NCBI GenBank assembly: GCA_002842855.1
Contig: PHEE01000007.1
Location: 92,307-156,306, forward strand
DNA: 64,000 nucleotides
Source: Alphaproteobacteria bacterium HGW-Alphaproteobacteria-4
Lineage (GTDB): Bacteria > Pseudomonadota > Alphaproteobacteria > Rhodobacterales > Rhodobacteraceae
Direction: 5' to 3'
Shown: positions 15,375-24,370 of the stretch, one piece after another
Layout of the letters: each line of letters starts with the position of its first letter
How positions within the stretch are numbered: the stretch's first letter is position 1
The notes under the pieces: model-generated
Seen by the model: the letters and a program-made list of their open reading frames with translations, nothing else
Told to the model about the DNA's origin: nothing
Databases searched by the model: none
Made by a program: the position numbers and the translations under genes

Positions 15375-16297
15375 GCGTCCCTCATCGGCGTCTCACCCAC
15401 GGTCCTGAGTAGCGCGGCAGCGACCCCCACCGCAATGGCCTGTGGGTGCTTTCCCAGCCCCGGATCGCCAATCGGGCATGTGATGCGCGCGATTTCCGTA
15501 TTGCTGTGCCCGAGCGCCGCCAGCCGAAGCGCAAACCGCGCCGCCTTGCTGGCTGACCCGATCAGCCCGAGGCCTGCAAATCCTTGCCCCAGAATCGCAT
15601 GGCAGAGCGCCAGATCAAGCTCATGTGAATGCGTGACCACAAGATGATGCGCATTATCCGCCGCTAGCCGCACCATATCGACAGGGCTTTGTGCGACGAT
15701 CTGGCGCACACCGGGCACCGCGTCGCCAAAGCGGTCTGCGTCGAAATCCGCCCAGACCAGCGCGAATCGCTCCAGCGGCGCCAGCACCGCCACCAGCGCG
15801 CGCCCCACATGCCCTGCGCCCCACACCCAGACCGGCACCGGCGCAGGCGCCACCGGTTCCAGCAACCAGCCTTCCAGCAGCTTCGGCGCGGCGGGCGGGC
15901 GCGCTGCCACCGGCGGAGCCACGCGCGCAAGCGCGCGCGCAACCGTCGCAGGCATCGCTGCCGCCACCCCTACCGGCCGCGCCCATACCGGCCCGGCAAT
16001 CGCTGCTACAGCTGCCGCATCCAGCCGCTCATACACCAGCGTCACCGCGCCGCCGCAGCACTGGCCAAGCCCCGGCCCAAGCGCCAGCCGCTCTACCCCC
16101 GCAAATCCCGCGCGCGCCTGCGCCAACGCCTGCCATTCCAGCGCGCCGCCGCCGATCGTGCCCTCGGCGGCATCGGCCCAGACCAGCATATCCGCCCCCG
16201 CCTCGCGCGGCGCCGACCCCTTTACCTCGGCCACCAGCACCCGCGTAAACGGCCCCCGCGCGGCGGCCCGCGCCAGCACCTCGGGGCGCAGGCTCAT
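15371..16297 (-). CDS. xdhC: XdhC, molybdenum cofactor insertion chaperone for xanthine dehydrogenase
   Basis: A 308-aa XdhC/CoxI family protein. The N-terminal part has the VLVAEVKGSAPREAGADMLV segment and GTIGGGALEWQAL. After an Ala/Pro-rich linker comes a Rossmann-like C-terminal half beginning VWVWGAGHVGRALV and containing the HSHELDLALC strand. In R. capsulatus XdhC binds and sulfurates Mo cofactor and delivers it to XdhB. The start at 16297 gives the ATGA overlap with the xdhB stop; an in-frame upstream extension is antisense-like and rejected. The ATPase gene follows with another ATGA overlap. Confidence 0.9.
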   Translation of the reverse strand: MSLRPEVLARAAARGPFTRVLVAEVKGSAPREAGADMLVWADAAEGTIGGGALEWQALAQARAGFAGVERLALGPGLGQCCGGAVTLVYERLDAAAVAAIAGPVWARPVGVAAAMPATVARALARVAPPVAARPPAAPKLLEGWLLEPVAPAPVPVWVWGAGHVGRALVAVLAPLERFALVWADFDADRFGDAVPGVRQIVAQSPVDMVRLAADNAHHLVVTHSHELDLALCHAILGQGFAGLGLIGSASKAARFALRLAALGHSNTEIARITCPIGDPGLGKHPQAIAVGVAAALLRTVGETPMRDA

Positions 16298-18609
16298 GCT
16301 CCCCTCGCGCGCGCCACCGCTGCCAGCACCGCTTCGGGTGTTGCAGGCGCCGCCAGCCCCGGCCAGTTTGGCCCGCAAGCCGCAACCGCCGCCCCCAGCG
16401 CCTGATGCACCGAGATTGCCAGCATCAACGGCGGTTCGCCCACCGCCTTGGACCGGTGAATCGTCGCCTCGCGATTCCGCCCCGGCCAAAGCGCCACGTT
16501 GAAAATGCGCGGCCGGTCAGATGAGGCCGGTATCTTGTAGGTCGAGGGCGCATGCGTCAGCAGCCGTCCCTCGTCATTCCAGACCAGCTCTTCGGTGGTC
16601 AGCCAGCCCGCGCCCTGCACATAGCCGCCCTCGATCTGGCCAATATCCAGCGCCGGGTTCAGGCTTGCACCCGCATCATGCAAAATATCGGCGCGCAAAA
16701 TGCGGTTTTCGCCGGTCAGCGTGTCGATCACCACCTCGCTCACTGCGGCGCCATAGGCAAAGTAGTAAAACGGCCGCCCGCGCCCCGCCTTGCGGTCCCA
16801 TTCCAGCGCAGGTGTGGCATAAAACCCTGCGGCCGAAAGGCTGATCCGCGCGAGATAGGCCGAGGCCACCGCCTCGGCAAACCCCATCTCGCGCGCGCCC
16901 GCAAACACCCGCCCGCCCTCGAAATGCACCTCCTGCGGTTTCACTCCCGCCGCCTCTGCCAGATGCGCCGCGATCCGGCCCCGAATGGTGTCGCAGGCCG
17001 CCTTTACCGCCATGCCGTTGAGGTCCGTCCCCGATGAGGCCGCGGTGGCCGAGGTATTGGGCACCTTGGCGGTGTCGGTGGCCTCCACCCGCACCGCCTC
17101 GATGCCGATCCCGAATGCCGCCGCCGCCACCTGCCCGACCTTGCGGTGCAGCCCTTGCCCCATTTCGGTGCCGCCATGCGAAAGCCCCACCGACCCGTCG
17201 GCATAGACCTGCACCAAGGCCCCCGCCTGATTGAGATGCGTCAGCGTGAAGGAAATCCCGAACTTCACCGGCGTCAGCGCGATGCCGCGCTTCAATGTTC
17301 GATTTTTGCTATTCCAGCGGCCAATCTCGGCCCGCCGCGCCACAAAATCCGCAGATTTCTCTAACTCGGTCACCATCGCCCCAAGCTCGAAATCCGTCAC
17401 CTCCTGGCCGTAATGGGTTTGCCTTGGCAAAATATCCTCGGGGGGGCGCGGGGGGGCAGACAGCCCCCCCGCTTCGGCATAGAAATTGCGCCGACGCAGG
17501 TCCAGCGGGTCGATCCCTAGCACCTGCGCGCCATGCTCCAGCACCCGCTCGATGCCGATCATCCCCTGCGGCCCGCCAAAGCCGCGAAACGCGGTGGCGC
17601 TTTGGGTATGGGTGCGCAGCCGGTGGCTTTCGATTCGCATGGCGGGAATGAAATAGGCGTTGTCAGCGTGCAGCATGGCGCGGTCGGCCACTGGCAGGCT
17701 CAGATCCTGGCTCCAGCCGCAGCGCATAAAATGCGTGAACTCCACCCCGCAAAGCCTTCCATCGGCATCGAAACCCGCGCGATAGCGAACACGAAAATCA
17801 TGCCGCTTACCGGTAATCAGCATGTCGTCGTCGCGGTCATAGCGCATCTTGCAGGCGCGTCCGGTGGCGCGCGCCGCCACCGCCGCCGCCACCGCCAGCG
17901 CATTGCCCTGGCTTTCCTTGCCGCCAAAGCCGCCGCCCATCCGCCGCACCTCAACCCGAACGGCGTGAAAAGGGCATCCCAAAGCCGCCGCAACCTTGTG
18001 CTGCACCTCGGTCGGGTGCTGGCTTGAGGCATGCACCACCATCGCGTCTTCGCCCGGCACCGCCAGCGCCGCTTGCCCCTCAAGGTAGAAATGTTCCTGC
18101 CCGCCGGTTTCGAACACCCCTTCAACCACATGCGCGGCCCCGGCAATCGCAGCGCCCGCATCGCCGCGTGCCCACACCACCGGCCCGCCCTCGTAGCGCG
18201 ACCCCGCCGCAAGGGCCTGATCTATCGTCAGAATCGCAGGCAGCGGCAGATAGTCGATCTGCCCCAGCCGCGCTGCCTTGCGCGCCGCAAGGTGGCTTGT
18301 CGCCACCACCAGAAACACCGGCTGGCCCGCATAATGCACGATGCCGGTGGCCAGCAGCGGCTCGTCGGCGACCGCCGGGCCGACATCATTGGCATGCGGC
18401 AGATCGGCCGCGGTCAGCACCGCCACCACGCCGGGCGCCGCCCGCACCGCCGCAAGGTCCATTGCGGCAATCGTGCCATGCGCGACGGTGGACAGCCCGA
18501 ACGCCAGGTGCAGGGTGCCCGCAGGCGTCGGGATGTCGTCGATATAGCGCGCGGTGCCGAGCACATGCAGCGCGGCGCTTTCGTGCGGCAGCGGTGCGCC
18601 GATGCTCAT
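16294..18609 (-). CDS. xdhB: Xanthine dehydrogenase molybdopterin-binding subunit
   Basis: A 771-aa large subunit of the molybdenum hydroxylase family. It has VARYIDD-like [12 protein letters not shown] near the start, GGFGGKESQ, the [11 protein letters not shown]-like [12 protein letters not shown], and [13 protein letters not shown] for Mo-cofactor contacts. It oxidises hypoxanthine and xanthine with XdhA passing electrons to NAD. The start at 18609 makes the ATGA overlap with xdhA. Odd: residues about 380-397 ([14 protein letters not shown] region) are encoded by a G/C-run palindromic repeat that looks like an in-frame insertion just before THYGQEV. Confidence 0.93.
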   Translation of the reverse strand: MSIGAPLPHESAALHVLGTARYIDDIPTPAGTLHLAFGLSTVAHGTIAAMDLAAVRAAPGVVAVLTAADLPHANDVGPAVADEPLLATGIVHYAGQPVFLVVATSHLAARKAARLGQIDYLPLPAILTIDQALAAGSRYEGGPVVWARGDAGAAIAGAAHVVEGVFETGGQEHFYLEGQAALAVPGEDAMVVHASSQHPTEVQHKVAAALGCPFHAVRVEVRRMGGGFGGKESQGNALAVAAAVAARATGRACKMRYDRDDDMLITGKRHDFRVRYRAGFDADGRLCGVEFTHFMRCGWSQDLSLPVADRAMLHADNAYFIPAMRIESHRLRTHTQSATAFRGFGGPQGMIGIERVLEHGAQVLGIDPLDLRRRNFYAEAGGLSAPPRPPEDILPRQTHYGQEVTDFELGAMVTELEKSADFVARRAEIGRWNSKNRTLKRGIALTPVKFGISFTLTHLNQAGALVQVYADGSVGLSHGGTEMGQGLHRKVGQVAAAAFGIGIEAVRVEATDTAKVPNTSATAASSGTDLNGMAVKAACDTIRGRIAAHLAEAAGVKPQEVHFEGGRVFAGAREMGFAEAVASAYLARISLSAAGFYATPALEWDRKAGRGRPFYYFAYGAAVSEVVIDTLTGENRILRADILHDAGASLNPALDIGQIEGGYVQGAGWLTTEELVWNDEGRLLTHAPSTYKIPASSDRPRIFNVALWPGRNREATIHRSKAVGEPPLMLAISVHQALGAAVAACGPNWPGLAAPATPEAVLAAVARARGA
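17421..17471 (+). repeat. Palindromic repeat inserted in frame within xdhB
   Basis: On the plus strand GCCTTGGCAAAATATCCTCG is followed by two G runs and an 8-bp G/C hairpin with loop AGACA. The same block occurs in xdhA (19455-19510) in opposite orientation with respect to gene direction. The core CCTTGG...AATATCC matches the intergenic repeats at 40958, 45560 and 62518. It adds about 17 codons without breaking the frame. Confidence 0.75.
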
Positions 18610-20009
18610 GGCGCCACCTCCAGCACCGAAACCGCTTCGCCCGCAAGATCGCGCGCGTAGCGCAAGCACAGGTTCTGCGCCGCCTGCATCCGGTAGGCCG
18701 CCGCGCCGCGAAAATCGCTGATCGGCGTGAAATCCTGCGCCAGAAGCGGCGCGCAGGCGGCAAGGGTCGCCTCGTCGCAAACCTGCCCGATCAGCGCCGC
18801 CTCTAGCGCGCGCGCCCGTTTCGGCACCGCCGCCATGCCGCCAAAGGCGATGCGGGCGGCGGTGATGCGGCCTCGCTGCACGGTCACGTTGAAGGCGCCG
18901 CAAAGCGCCGAGATATCCTGATCGAAGCGCTTGGAAAGCTTGTAGACGCGCAGGTTTGGCGCCCGCGCGGGGATCGTGACCGCCTCGATGAATTCGCCCG
19001 GCGCGCGGTCTTGCTTGCGGTAATCGAGGTAGAAATCTTCGAGGGCCATTTCGCGCCGCCCATCCCCCCGCCGCAGGTGCAGCCGCGCCCCAAGTGCGAT
19101 CAGCGCCGGCGGCGTATCGGCGATCGGCGAGCCGTTGGCGATATTGCCGCCCAGTGTGGCCATGGCGCGGATCTGCGGGCTGGCGAATCGCGCCAGCAGC
19201 GCCGCGAACGAAGGCTGCGGCCCGGCCAGCGCCCGCAGCAGCGCCGCGATGCTGACCCCGGCGCCGATGCGAATTTCCTCCGCGGTCTCGGTGATCGTTT
19301 GCAAATCGGCACAGCGGTGCAGAAAAGCCGCCTCGCCCAAGGGCTTGAGCGCCTTGGTGATGGTCAGACCAAGGTCGGTTCCGCCCGCCACCAGCGCCGC
19401 ATCGGGGTGGGCAAGATACCACACCGCCAGATCGTCGGCGCTTTCGGGCAGCAAGGCGGGGGGGCTGTCTGCCCCCCCGATCCCCCCCGAGGATATTGCC
19501 GCCAAGGCAAGGGATGCGGGCGCGGCATCCGCCTGCATCCACTCCGGCACCAGGGCACCCGCTGCCGCCTCGGCGGCGCGGATGATCGGGGCGTAGCCGG
19601 TGCAGCGGCAAAGGTTGCCCGCCAGTGCCGCGTCATGGTCGGCCTCGCCGTTCAGATGGGCGGCGGCCAGTGCAACCGCGATGCCGGGGGTGCAAAAGCC
19701 ACATTGCGACCCGTGATGGTCGATCAGTGCCTGCTGCACCGGATGCGGCGCGGCGGCGGTGCCGATACCCTCGATCGTGCGCAGCGCGCGGCCGTGAAGT
19801 TGCGGCAGCAGCGTGATGCAGGCGTTGATCGCGCGGCTGCCGCTTGCATCGGTCAGCATCACCGTGCAGGCGCCGCAATCGCCCTCGCGGCAGGCTTCCT
19901 TGCTGCCGGTCAGGCCGCGCTCCTCGCGCAACCAGTCGAGCACCGTCAGGCTCGCGTCAGTCAGCGCGACGGTGGTGGTTTCTCCGTTCAGAAGAAACGT
20001 GATCTGCAT
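18606..20009 (-). CDS. xdhA: Xanthine dehydrogenase FeS/FAD subunit
   Basis: A 467-aa small subunit. It binds two [2Fe-2S] clusters: C40, C45, C48 and C64 ([11 protein letters not shown]), and C103, C106, C134 and C136 (QCGFCTPG and NLCRCTGY). The second half is a FAD domain with LVAGGTDLG and [14 protein letters not shown]. It carries electrons from the Mo site of XdhB to NAD. A ribosome site is weak at the chosen ATG, but [10 protein letters not shown] is the natural protein start. First gene of the purine operon. Residues about 167-185, in the linker between FeS and FAD domains, are encoded by the palindromic repeat and read [15 protein letters not shown]. Confidence 0.93.
   Translation of the reverse strand: MQITFLLNGETTTVALTDASLTVLDWLREERGLTGSKEACREGDCGACTVMLTDASGSRAINACITLLPQLHGRALRTIEGIGTAAAPHPVQQALIDHHGSQCGFCTPGIAVALAAAHLNGEADHDAALAGNLCRCTGYAPIIRAAEAAAGALVPEWMQADAAPASLALAAISSGGIGGADSPPALLPESADDLAVWYLAHPDAALVAGGTDLGLTITKALKPLGEAAFLHRCADLQTITETAEEIRIGAGVSIAALLRALAGPQPSFAALLARFASPQIRAMATLGGNIANGSPIADTPPALIALGARLHLRRGDGRREMALEDFYLDYRKQDRAPGEFIEAVTIPARAPNLRVYKLSKRFDQDISALCGAFNVTVQRGRITAARIAFGGMAAVPKRARALEAALIGQVCDEATLAACAPLLAQDFTPISDFRGAAAYRMQAAQNLCLRYARDLAGEAVSVLEVAP
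19455..19510 (-). repeat. Palindromic repeat inserted in frame within xdhA
   Basis: Read on the minus strand: TGCCTTGGCGGCAATATCC, then CGGGGGGG, ATC, a further G run and a hairpin with arms of seven C/G pairs plus one around loop AGACA. It is nearly the same block as in xdhB at 17421-17471 but read in the other direction by the gene. It falls in a surface linker, where an insertion can be tolerated. Confidence 0.75.
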
Positions 20010-20135
20010 GGGTTCGCCCACCGCGGTCTTTACCGTTCCGGCAGCTGCGCCCCCACCCGATGCGGCGTAAAGCGGCGGGCGCGCCGGTCCGGCCATGAAA
20101 GCCCGGGGCACTGGTGCTTGGCAAGTGTTTTGGCG

Positions 20136-20591
20136 TCAAAGTGTCGCGGCAAGTGCTGCAAGCTGGTCGGTGGCCGCCCCCCAACCCGCCTCGAACCCCA
20201 TTTCGGCGTGGCGCTTGGCCCCCGCCTCATTGGCGTGCAGCGCGTGCACAAGGTAATCGGTGCCGCCGGGCGCTTCGACAAAGCTGATGTCGGCGGTAAA
20301 AAAGGGTTTTGGTGCCGGGCGAAAACCTGCCAGCAGGCAATCGGTAAACACCAGCCGCGCGCCGGGCAGGGTCAGCAAAAAGCAGCCCTCGGTGGGAATC
20401 TCGGTGCCATCCGGCAGCAGCATCGAGGTATAAAACCGCCCACCCGGCTGCACATCCAGCACCGCCTCGACGGTCTTCACCGGCTTCGGCGCGAACCACT
20501 GCATCAGCAAATGCGGCTCGGTCCAGCAGCGCCAGACGGCGGCAGGCGGGGCGGCAAGGTGGCGGCGCAGGCAAAGTGTCGAGTTGGGCAT
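20136..20591 (-). CDS. SRPBCC (AHSA1-type) family protein
   Basis: A 151-aa protein of the START-like AHSA1 group. It has LAAPPAAVWRCWTEPHLLMQWFAP at the start, a beta-strand core with GGRFYTSMLLPDG, and the C-terminal helix MGFEAGWGAATDQLAAL. These proteins form a hydrophobic cavity binding small ligands; the ligand here is unknown. AAGGAG lies 7 nt before the ATG. It is divergent from dnaE, 117 bp away, and lies 126 bp upstream of xdhA on the same strand; the distance makes a common operon unlikely. Confidence 0.88.
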   Translation of the reverse strand: MPNSTLCLRRHLAAPPAAVWRCWTEPHLLMQWFAPKPVKTVEAVLDVQPGGRFYTSMLLPDGTEIPTEGCFLLTLPGARLVFTDCLLAGFRPAPKPFFTADISFVEAPGGTDYLVHALHANEAGAKRHAEMGFEAGWGAATDQLAALAATL

Positions 20592-20708
20592 GGTGGTCTC
20601 CTTCTGGTGCAAGGCTATCGGCGTCGCCGCCCCTAGCGCAAGGGCGATGCGAATGGGCGGCGCGATTGGGGGGTGAAATGCGCCGCCGCCTCGCTTAAGC
20701 CTTGGGGC

Positions 20709-23700
20709 ATGAGCATGCCCCGATTCATCCACCTGCGCCTGCACACCGAATACTCGCTTCTGGAAGGCGCGGTGCCGCTGAAAAAACTGGTCAGGATGAC
20801 CGCCGAGGCGGGCATGCCTGCGGTTGCGGTCACCGATACCAATGCGATGTTTGCGGCGCTTGAATTTTCGGTGCTGGCGCAGGGCGCGGGCGTGCAGCCG
20901 ATCATCGGCTGTCAGGTGGCACTGGCCTATGAGGTTGCGGCCCCGGGCGAACGGCTGCGCCTGCCTGCCCCGATCGTGCTTCTGGCACAGAACGAGGCGG
21001 GGTATCTGAACCTTCTGAAGCTCAATTCCTGCCTCTACATCGACAAGGCCGGGCAGTTGCCGCAGGTGACGGTCGATGATCTTGCGGCGCATTCCGCAGG
21101 CCTCATCTGCCTTTCCGGCGGGGCCGAAGGGCCGCTTGGAAAGCTCGTGCAAGCCGGGCAGGGGGCCCGCGCCCGCGCCTTGCTGGACCGGCTTGCCGAG
21201 ATTTATCCGCACCGCCTGTATATCGAATTGCAGCGCCACCCCGGCGAGGCTGGCGCGCCGATGGCGGCCGAGCGCGCCACCGAGCAGGTGTTTGTAGAAA
21301 CCGCCTACGAACTGGGGCTGCCGCTGGTCGCTACCAACGATGTCTATTTTCCCAAACCCGAAATGTACGAGGCGCATGACGCGCTTCTGTGCATTGCCGA
21401 TGGTGCCTATCTTGACCAGCAGGAACCGCGCAGACGCCTGACACCGCAGCATTATTTCAAATCGGAAGCAGAGATGTGCGCGCTTTTCGCCGATCTGCCC
21501 GAGGCTCTGGCCAACACCGTTGAAATCGCCCGCCGCTGCGCCTTTGCACCCGCCCGGCGCGACCCGATTCTGCCGCGCTTTGCCGATGATGAGGTCGAGG
21601 CGCTGCGCCGCGAGGCGCGCGCGGGGCTGGCCGCGCGGCTTGCCGAGGTGCCGCACGCCGCCTCGGTCGAAGATTACGAGGCGCGGCTGGCGTTCGAGCT
21701 GGGGGTCATCGAGCAGATGGGCTTTCCCGGCTATTTCCTGATCGTTGCCGATTTCATCAAATGGGCCAAGGCGCAGGGTATTCCGGTAGGGCCGGGGCGG
21801 GGTTCGGGGGCGGGCAGTGTGGTGGCCTGGGCGCTGACGATCACCGACCTTGACCCCCTGCGCTACAAGCTTTTGTTCGAGCGGTTCCTCAACCCCGAGC
21901 GGGTCAGCATGCCTGACTTCGACATCGACTTCTGCATGGACCGCCGCGAAGAGGTGATCCGCTACGTTCAGGGCAAATATGGCCGCGAAAAGGTCGGCCA
22001 GATCATCACCTTCGGCGCGCTCCTCTCAAAGGCGGCGGTGCGCGATGTGGGGCGCGTTCTGCAAATGCCTTACATGCAGGTTGACCGGCTCTCGAAATTG
22101 ATCCCGCTTGATGGGGTCAAGCCGGTTTCCATCGAAAAGGCGCTGGCCGAAGAACCGCGCCTGCGCGAAGCCGCGCGCGAAGAGGTGGTGGGGCGGATGC
22201 TGGGCTATGCGCAGCAGATCGAGGGCCTGTTGCGCAACGCCTCGACCCATGCGGCAGGGGTGGTGATCGGTGACCGCCCGCTGGATGAGCTGGTGCCGCT
22301 TTATCAAGACCCGCGCTCGGATATGCCCGCCACCCAGTTCAACATGAAATGGGTGGAAGCGGCGGGGCTGGTGAAGTTCGACTTTCTGGGGCTGAAAACC
22401 CTCACCGTCATCCGCAACGCGCTTGATCTGCTGGCGCTGCGCGGCGTGGTGGTGGACATCGCGCATATTCCGCTCGATGATCCCAAGACCTATGCGCTTT
22501 ACGCCAGCGCCCGAACCACGGCGGTGTTTCAGGTTGAAAGCACCGGCATGATGGATGCGCTGCGCCGCATGCGCCCCACCTGCATCGAAGATATCGTGGC
22601 GCTCGTGGCGCTTTACCGCCCCGGCCCGATGGAAAACATCCCCGCCTATTGCGAGGTCAAGAACGGCCTCAAACCGCTTGAATCCATTCACCCTTCGATC
22701 GACCATATCCTGGCCGAAACGCAGGGCATCATCGTTTATCAGGAACAGGTGATGCAAATTGCGCAGGTGATGGCGGGTTACAGCCTTGGCGGCGCCGACC
22801 TGTTGCGCCGTGCCATGGGCAAAAAGGTCGCCGCCGATATGGCGCGCGAACGGCCAAAGTTCATCAAGGGCGCCGTCGGCAACGGCGTGACCGAAAAGAA
22901 GGCCGGCGAAGTCTTTGACCTCTTGGAAAAATTCGCCAACTACGGCTTCAACAAGTCGCACGCGGCGGCCTATGCCGTGGTCAGCTACCAGACCGCCTGG
23001 CTCAAGGCCAACTACCCGGTCGAATTCATGGCCGCGGTGATGAACTGCGACATTCACCTGACCGACAAGCTGGCGATCTACAAACGCGAGGTTGACAAGC
23101 TTGGGCTGCAAACGGTGCCGCCTTGCGTCAACCGTGCCGAGGCCGGTTTCAGCGTGCGCGACGGGCAGGTGGTCTACGCGCTCGGGGCGCTGAAGAACGT
23201 CGGCGTCGAGGCGATGAAGCTGATCGTTGCCGCGCGCGGCGCCCGGCCCTTTGCCGACCTCACCGATTTCGCGCGACGGGTTGACCTCAAGCGCATCGGC
23301 AAGCGCCCGCTCGAAATGCTCGCCCGTGCCGGGGCGATGGATTGCCTTGACCCCAACCGCCAGCGGGTCTTTGCCAGCCTCGACGCGCTCACTGCGTTTT
23401 CCGCCGCGGCACATGAGGCGTTGGGTTCATCGCAGGTTTCGCTGTTTGGCGAGGCGGGCGAAGATCTGCCGCCGCCGCGCCTTGCCGATGTCGATGACTG
23501 GGCGCCCGCCGAGCGCTTGGGCGAAGAGCATCAGGCGATCGGCTTTTACCTTTCCGGCCACCCGCTTGACGATTACATGCAAGCATTGCGCCGCACCAAG
23601 GTGCAGACCCTTGCCGAAATCGAGGCCGCCACCGAGGCCGGGCCGCAGGTGGCGCGCGTGGCGGGCATGATCTCGGGCGTGAAGGAAAAGAAATCGGCGC

Positions 23701-24149
23701 GCGGCAACCGCTTTGCCTTTGTCAGCTTTTCCGACCCGACCGGTCTTGGCGAAGCCACCATGTTTTCCGATGTGCTCGAAGCCTCGCGGCGGTTTCTGGA
23801 ACCCGGTGCAGCGGTGGTGATGACCGTCGAGGCAACGCTTGAGGGTGAAAAGCTCAAACTGCTGGCCCGCGCCGTACAGCCGGTCGATGCCATTGCAGCC
23901 GATGCCGGTGGCGCTGGCCTGCGTATCTTCATCGAAACCCCCGAGGCGGCGAACGCGGTGGCCGCGGTCTTTGCCCGGATCGAGGCCGAGGGCAAGACCC
24001 GTGCCCGTGGCCCGGTCGAATTCCGCGTCACCGATTTCGAACGCGGCGCCGAATACGCGCTTGAAGCGGGGCGCGAATTGCCGGTCACGCCGCAGATCAA
24101 GGGCGCCATCCGCGCCCTGCGCGGCGTTGCTATGGTCGAGGATATCTAG
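20709..24149 (+). CDS. dnaE: DNA polymerase III alpha subunit
   Basis: A 1146-aa replicative polymerase, close to the usual alphaproteobacterial length. It opens with the PHP domain (FIHLRLHTEYSLLEGAVPL). The palm carries GPGRGSGAGSVVAW and the catalytic acidic pair in SMPDFDIDFCMDRRE, followed by QEQVMQIAQVMAGYSLGGADLLRRAMGKK and the helix-hairpin-helix and OB-fold region near the end. ATG codons at 20709 and 20715 are both possible; the first is used. It is monocistronic by layout, with an AT-rich leader for another unit beginning soon after its stop. Confidence 0.97.
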   Translation: MSMPRFIHLRLHTEYSLLEGAVPLKKLVRMTAEAGMPAVAVTDTNAMFAALEFSVLAQGAGVQPIIGCQVALAYEVAAPGERLRLPAPIVLLAQNEAGYLNLLKLNSCLYIDKAGQLPQVTVDDLAAHSAGLICLSGGAEGPLGKLVQAGQGARARALLDRLAEIYPHRLYIELQRHPGEAGAPMAAERATEQVFVETAYELGLPLVATNDVYFPKPEMYEAHDALLCIADGAYLDQQEPRRRLTPQHYFKSEAEMCALFADLPEALANTVEIARRCAFAPARRDPILPRFADDEVEALRREARAGLAARLAEVPHAASVEDYEARLAFELGVIEQMGFPGYFLIVADFIKWAKAQGIPVGPGRGSGAGSVVAWALTITDLDPLRYKLLFERFLNPERVSMPDFDIDFCMDRREEVIRYVQGKYGREKVGQIITFGALLSKAAVRDVGRVLQMPYMQVDRLSKLIPLDGVKPVSIEKALAEEPRLREAAREEVVGRMLGYAQQIEGLLRNASTHAAGVVIGDRPLDELVPLYQDPRSDMPATQFNMKWVEAAGLVKFDFLGLKTLTVIRNALDLLALRGVVVDIAHIPLDDPKTYALYASARTTAVFQVESTGMMDALRRMRPTCIEDIVALVALYRPGPMENIPAYCEVKNGLKPLESIHPSIDHILAETQGIIVYQEQVMQIAQVMAGYSLGGADLLRRAMGKKVAADMARERPKFIKGAVGNGVTEKKAGEVFDLLEKFANYGFNKSHAAAYAVVSYQTAWLKANYPVEFMAAVMNCDIHLTDKLAIYKREVDKLGLQTVPPCVNRAEAGFSVRDGQVVYALGALKNVGVEAMKLIVAARGARPFADLTDFARRVDLKRIGKRPLEMLARAGAMDCLDPNRQRVFASLDALTAFSAAAHEALGSSQVSLFGEAGEDLPPPRLADVDDWAPAERLGEEHQAIGFYLSGHPLDDYMQALRRTKVQTLAEIEAATEAGPQVARVAGMISGVKEKKSARGNRFAFVSFSDPTGLGEATMFSDVLEASRRFLEPGAAVVMTVEATLEGEKLKLLARAVQPVDAIAADAGGAGLRIFIETPEAANAVAAVFARIEAEGKTRARGPVEFRVTDFERGAEYALEAGRELPVTPQIKGAIRALRGVAMVEDI

Positions 24150-24230
24150 CGCCCTGTGCCGGCTCTGGCCATGCGGCTGGCGCGGCAAGCTTCGGCGCGG
24201 CTTTAGCGGCTCTCGCGCTGCCCCGTCGCC

Positions 24231-24357
24231 ACGCTATAATAGATATACAGGATGAATGTTCTGAACGGGTTTTCATATGGATCCGGCCTGTTATAGTAAA
24301 AGCGTGCGCGAATAAATAACAACTATAATAACTATAATGCTGCACTGCAATATATCG
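24231..24357 (+). promoter_or_regulatory. AT-rich leader with repeated CTATAA motifs upstream of the redox membrane pair
   Basis: This stretch is far richer in A+T than the flanking DNA. It contains CTATAA at 24234, 24323 and 24332 and its complement TTATAG at 24291. The last two sit in a perfect tandem duplication AACTATAAT (24321-24329 and 24330-24338). The repeats may be operator half-sites or alternative -10 elements. A GGGAGG ribosome site (24359-24364) follows before the ATG at 24371. Confidence 0.5.
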
Positions 24358-24370
24358 TGGGAGGACGTCA

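Noticed and set aside
18610-19611. Upstream extension of the xdhB frame through xdhA
   Set aside because: The frame is open by composition only; XdhA occupies this DNA in another frame and the ATGA overlap at 18606-18609 defines the start of xdhB.
22026-23414. A 462-codon minus-strand frame inside dnaE
   Set aside because: His/Arg-rich antisense composition, no start context, and it lies fully within the conserved polymerase gene.
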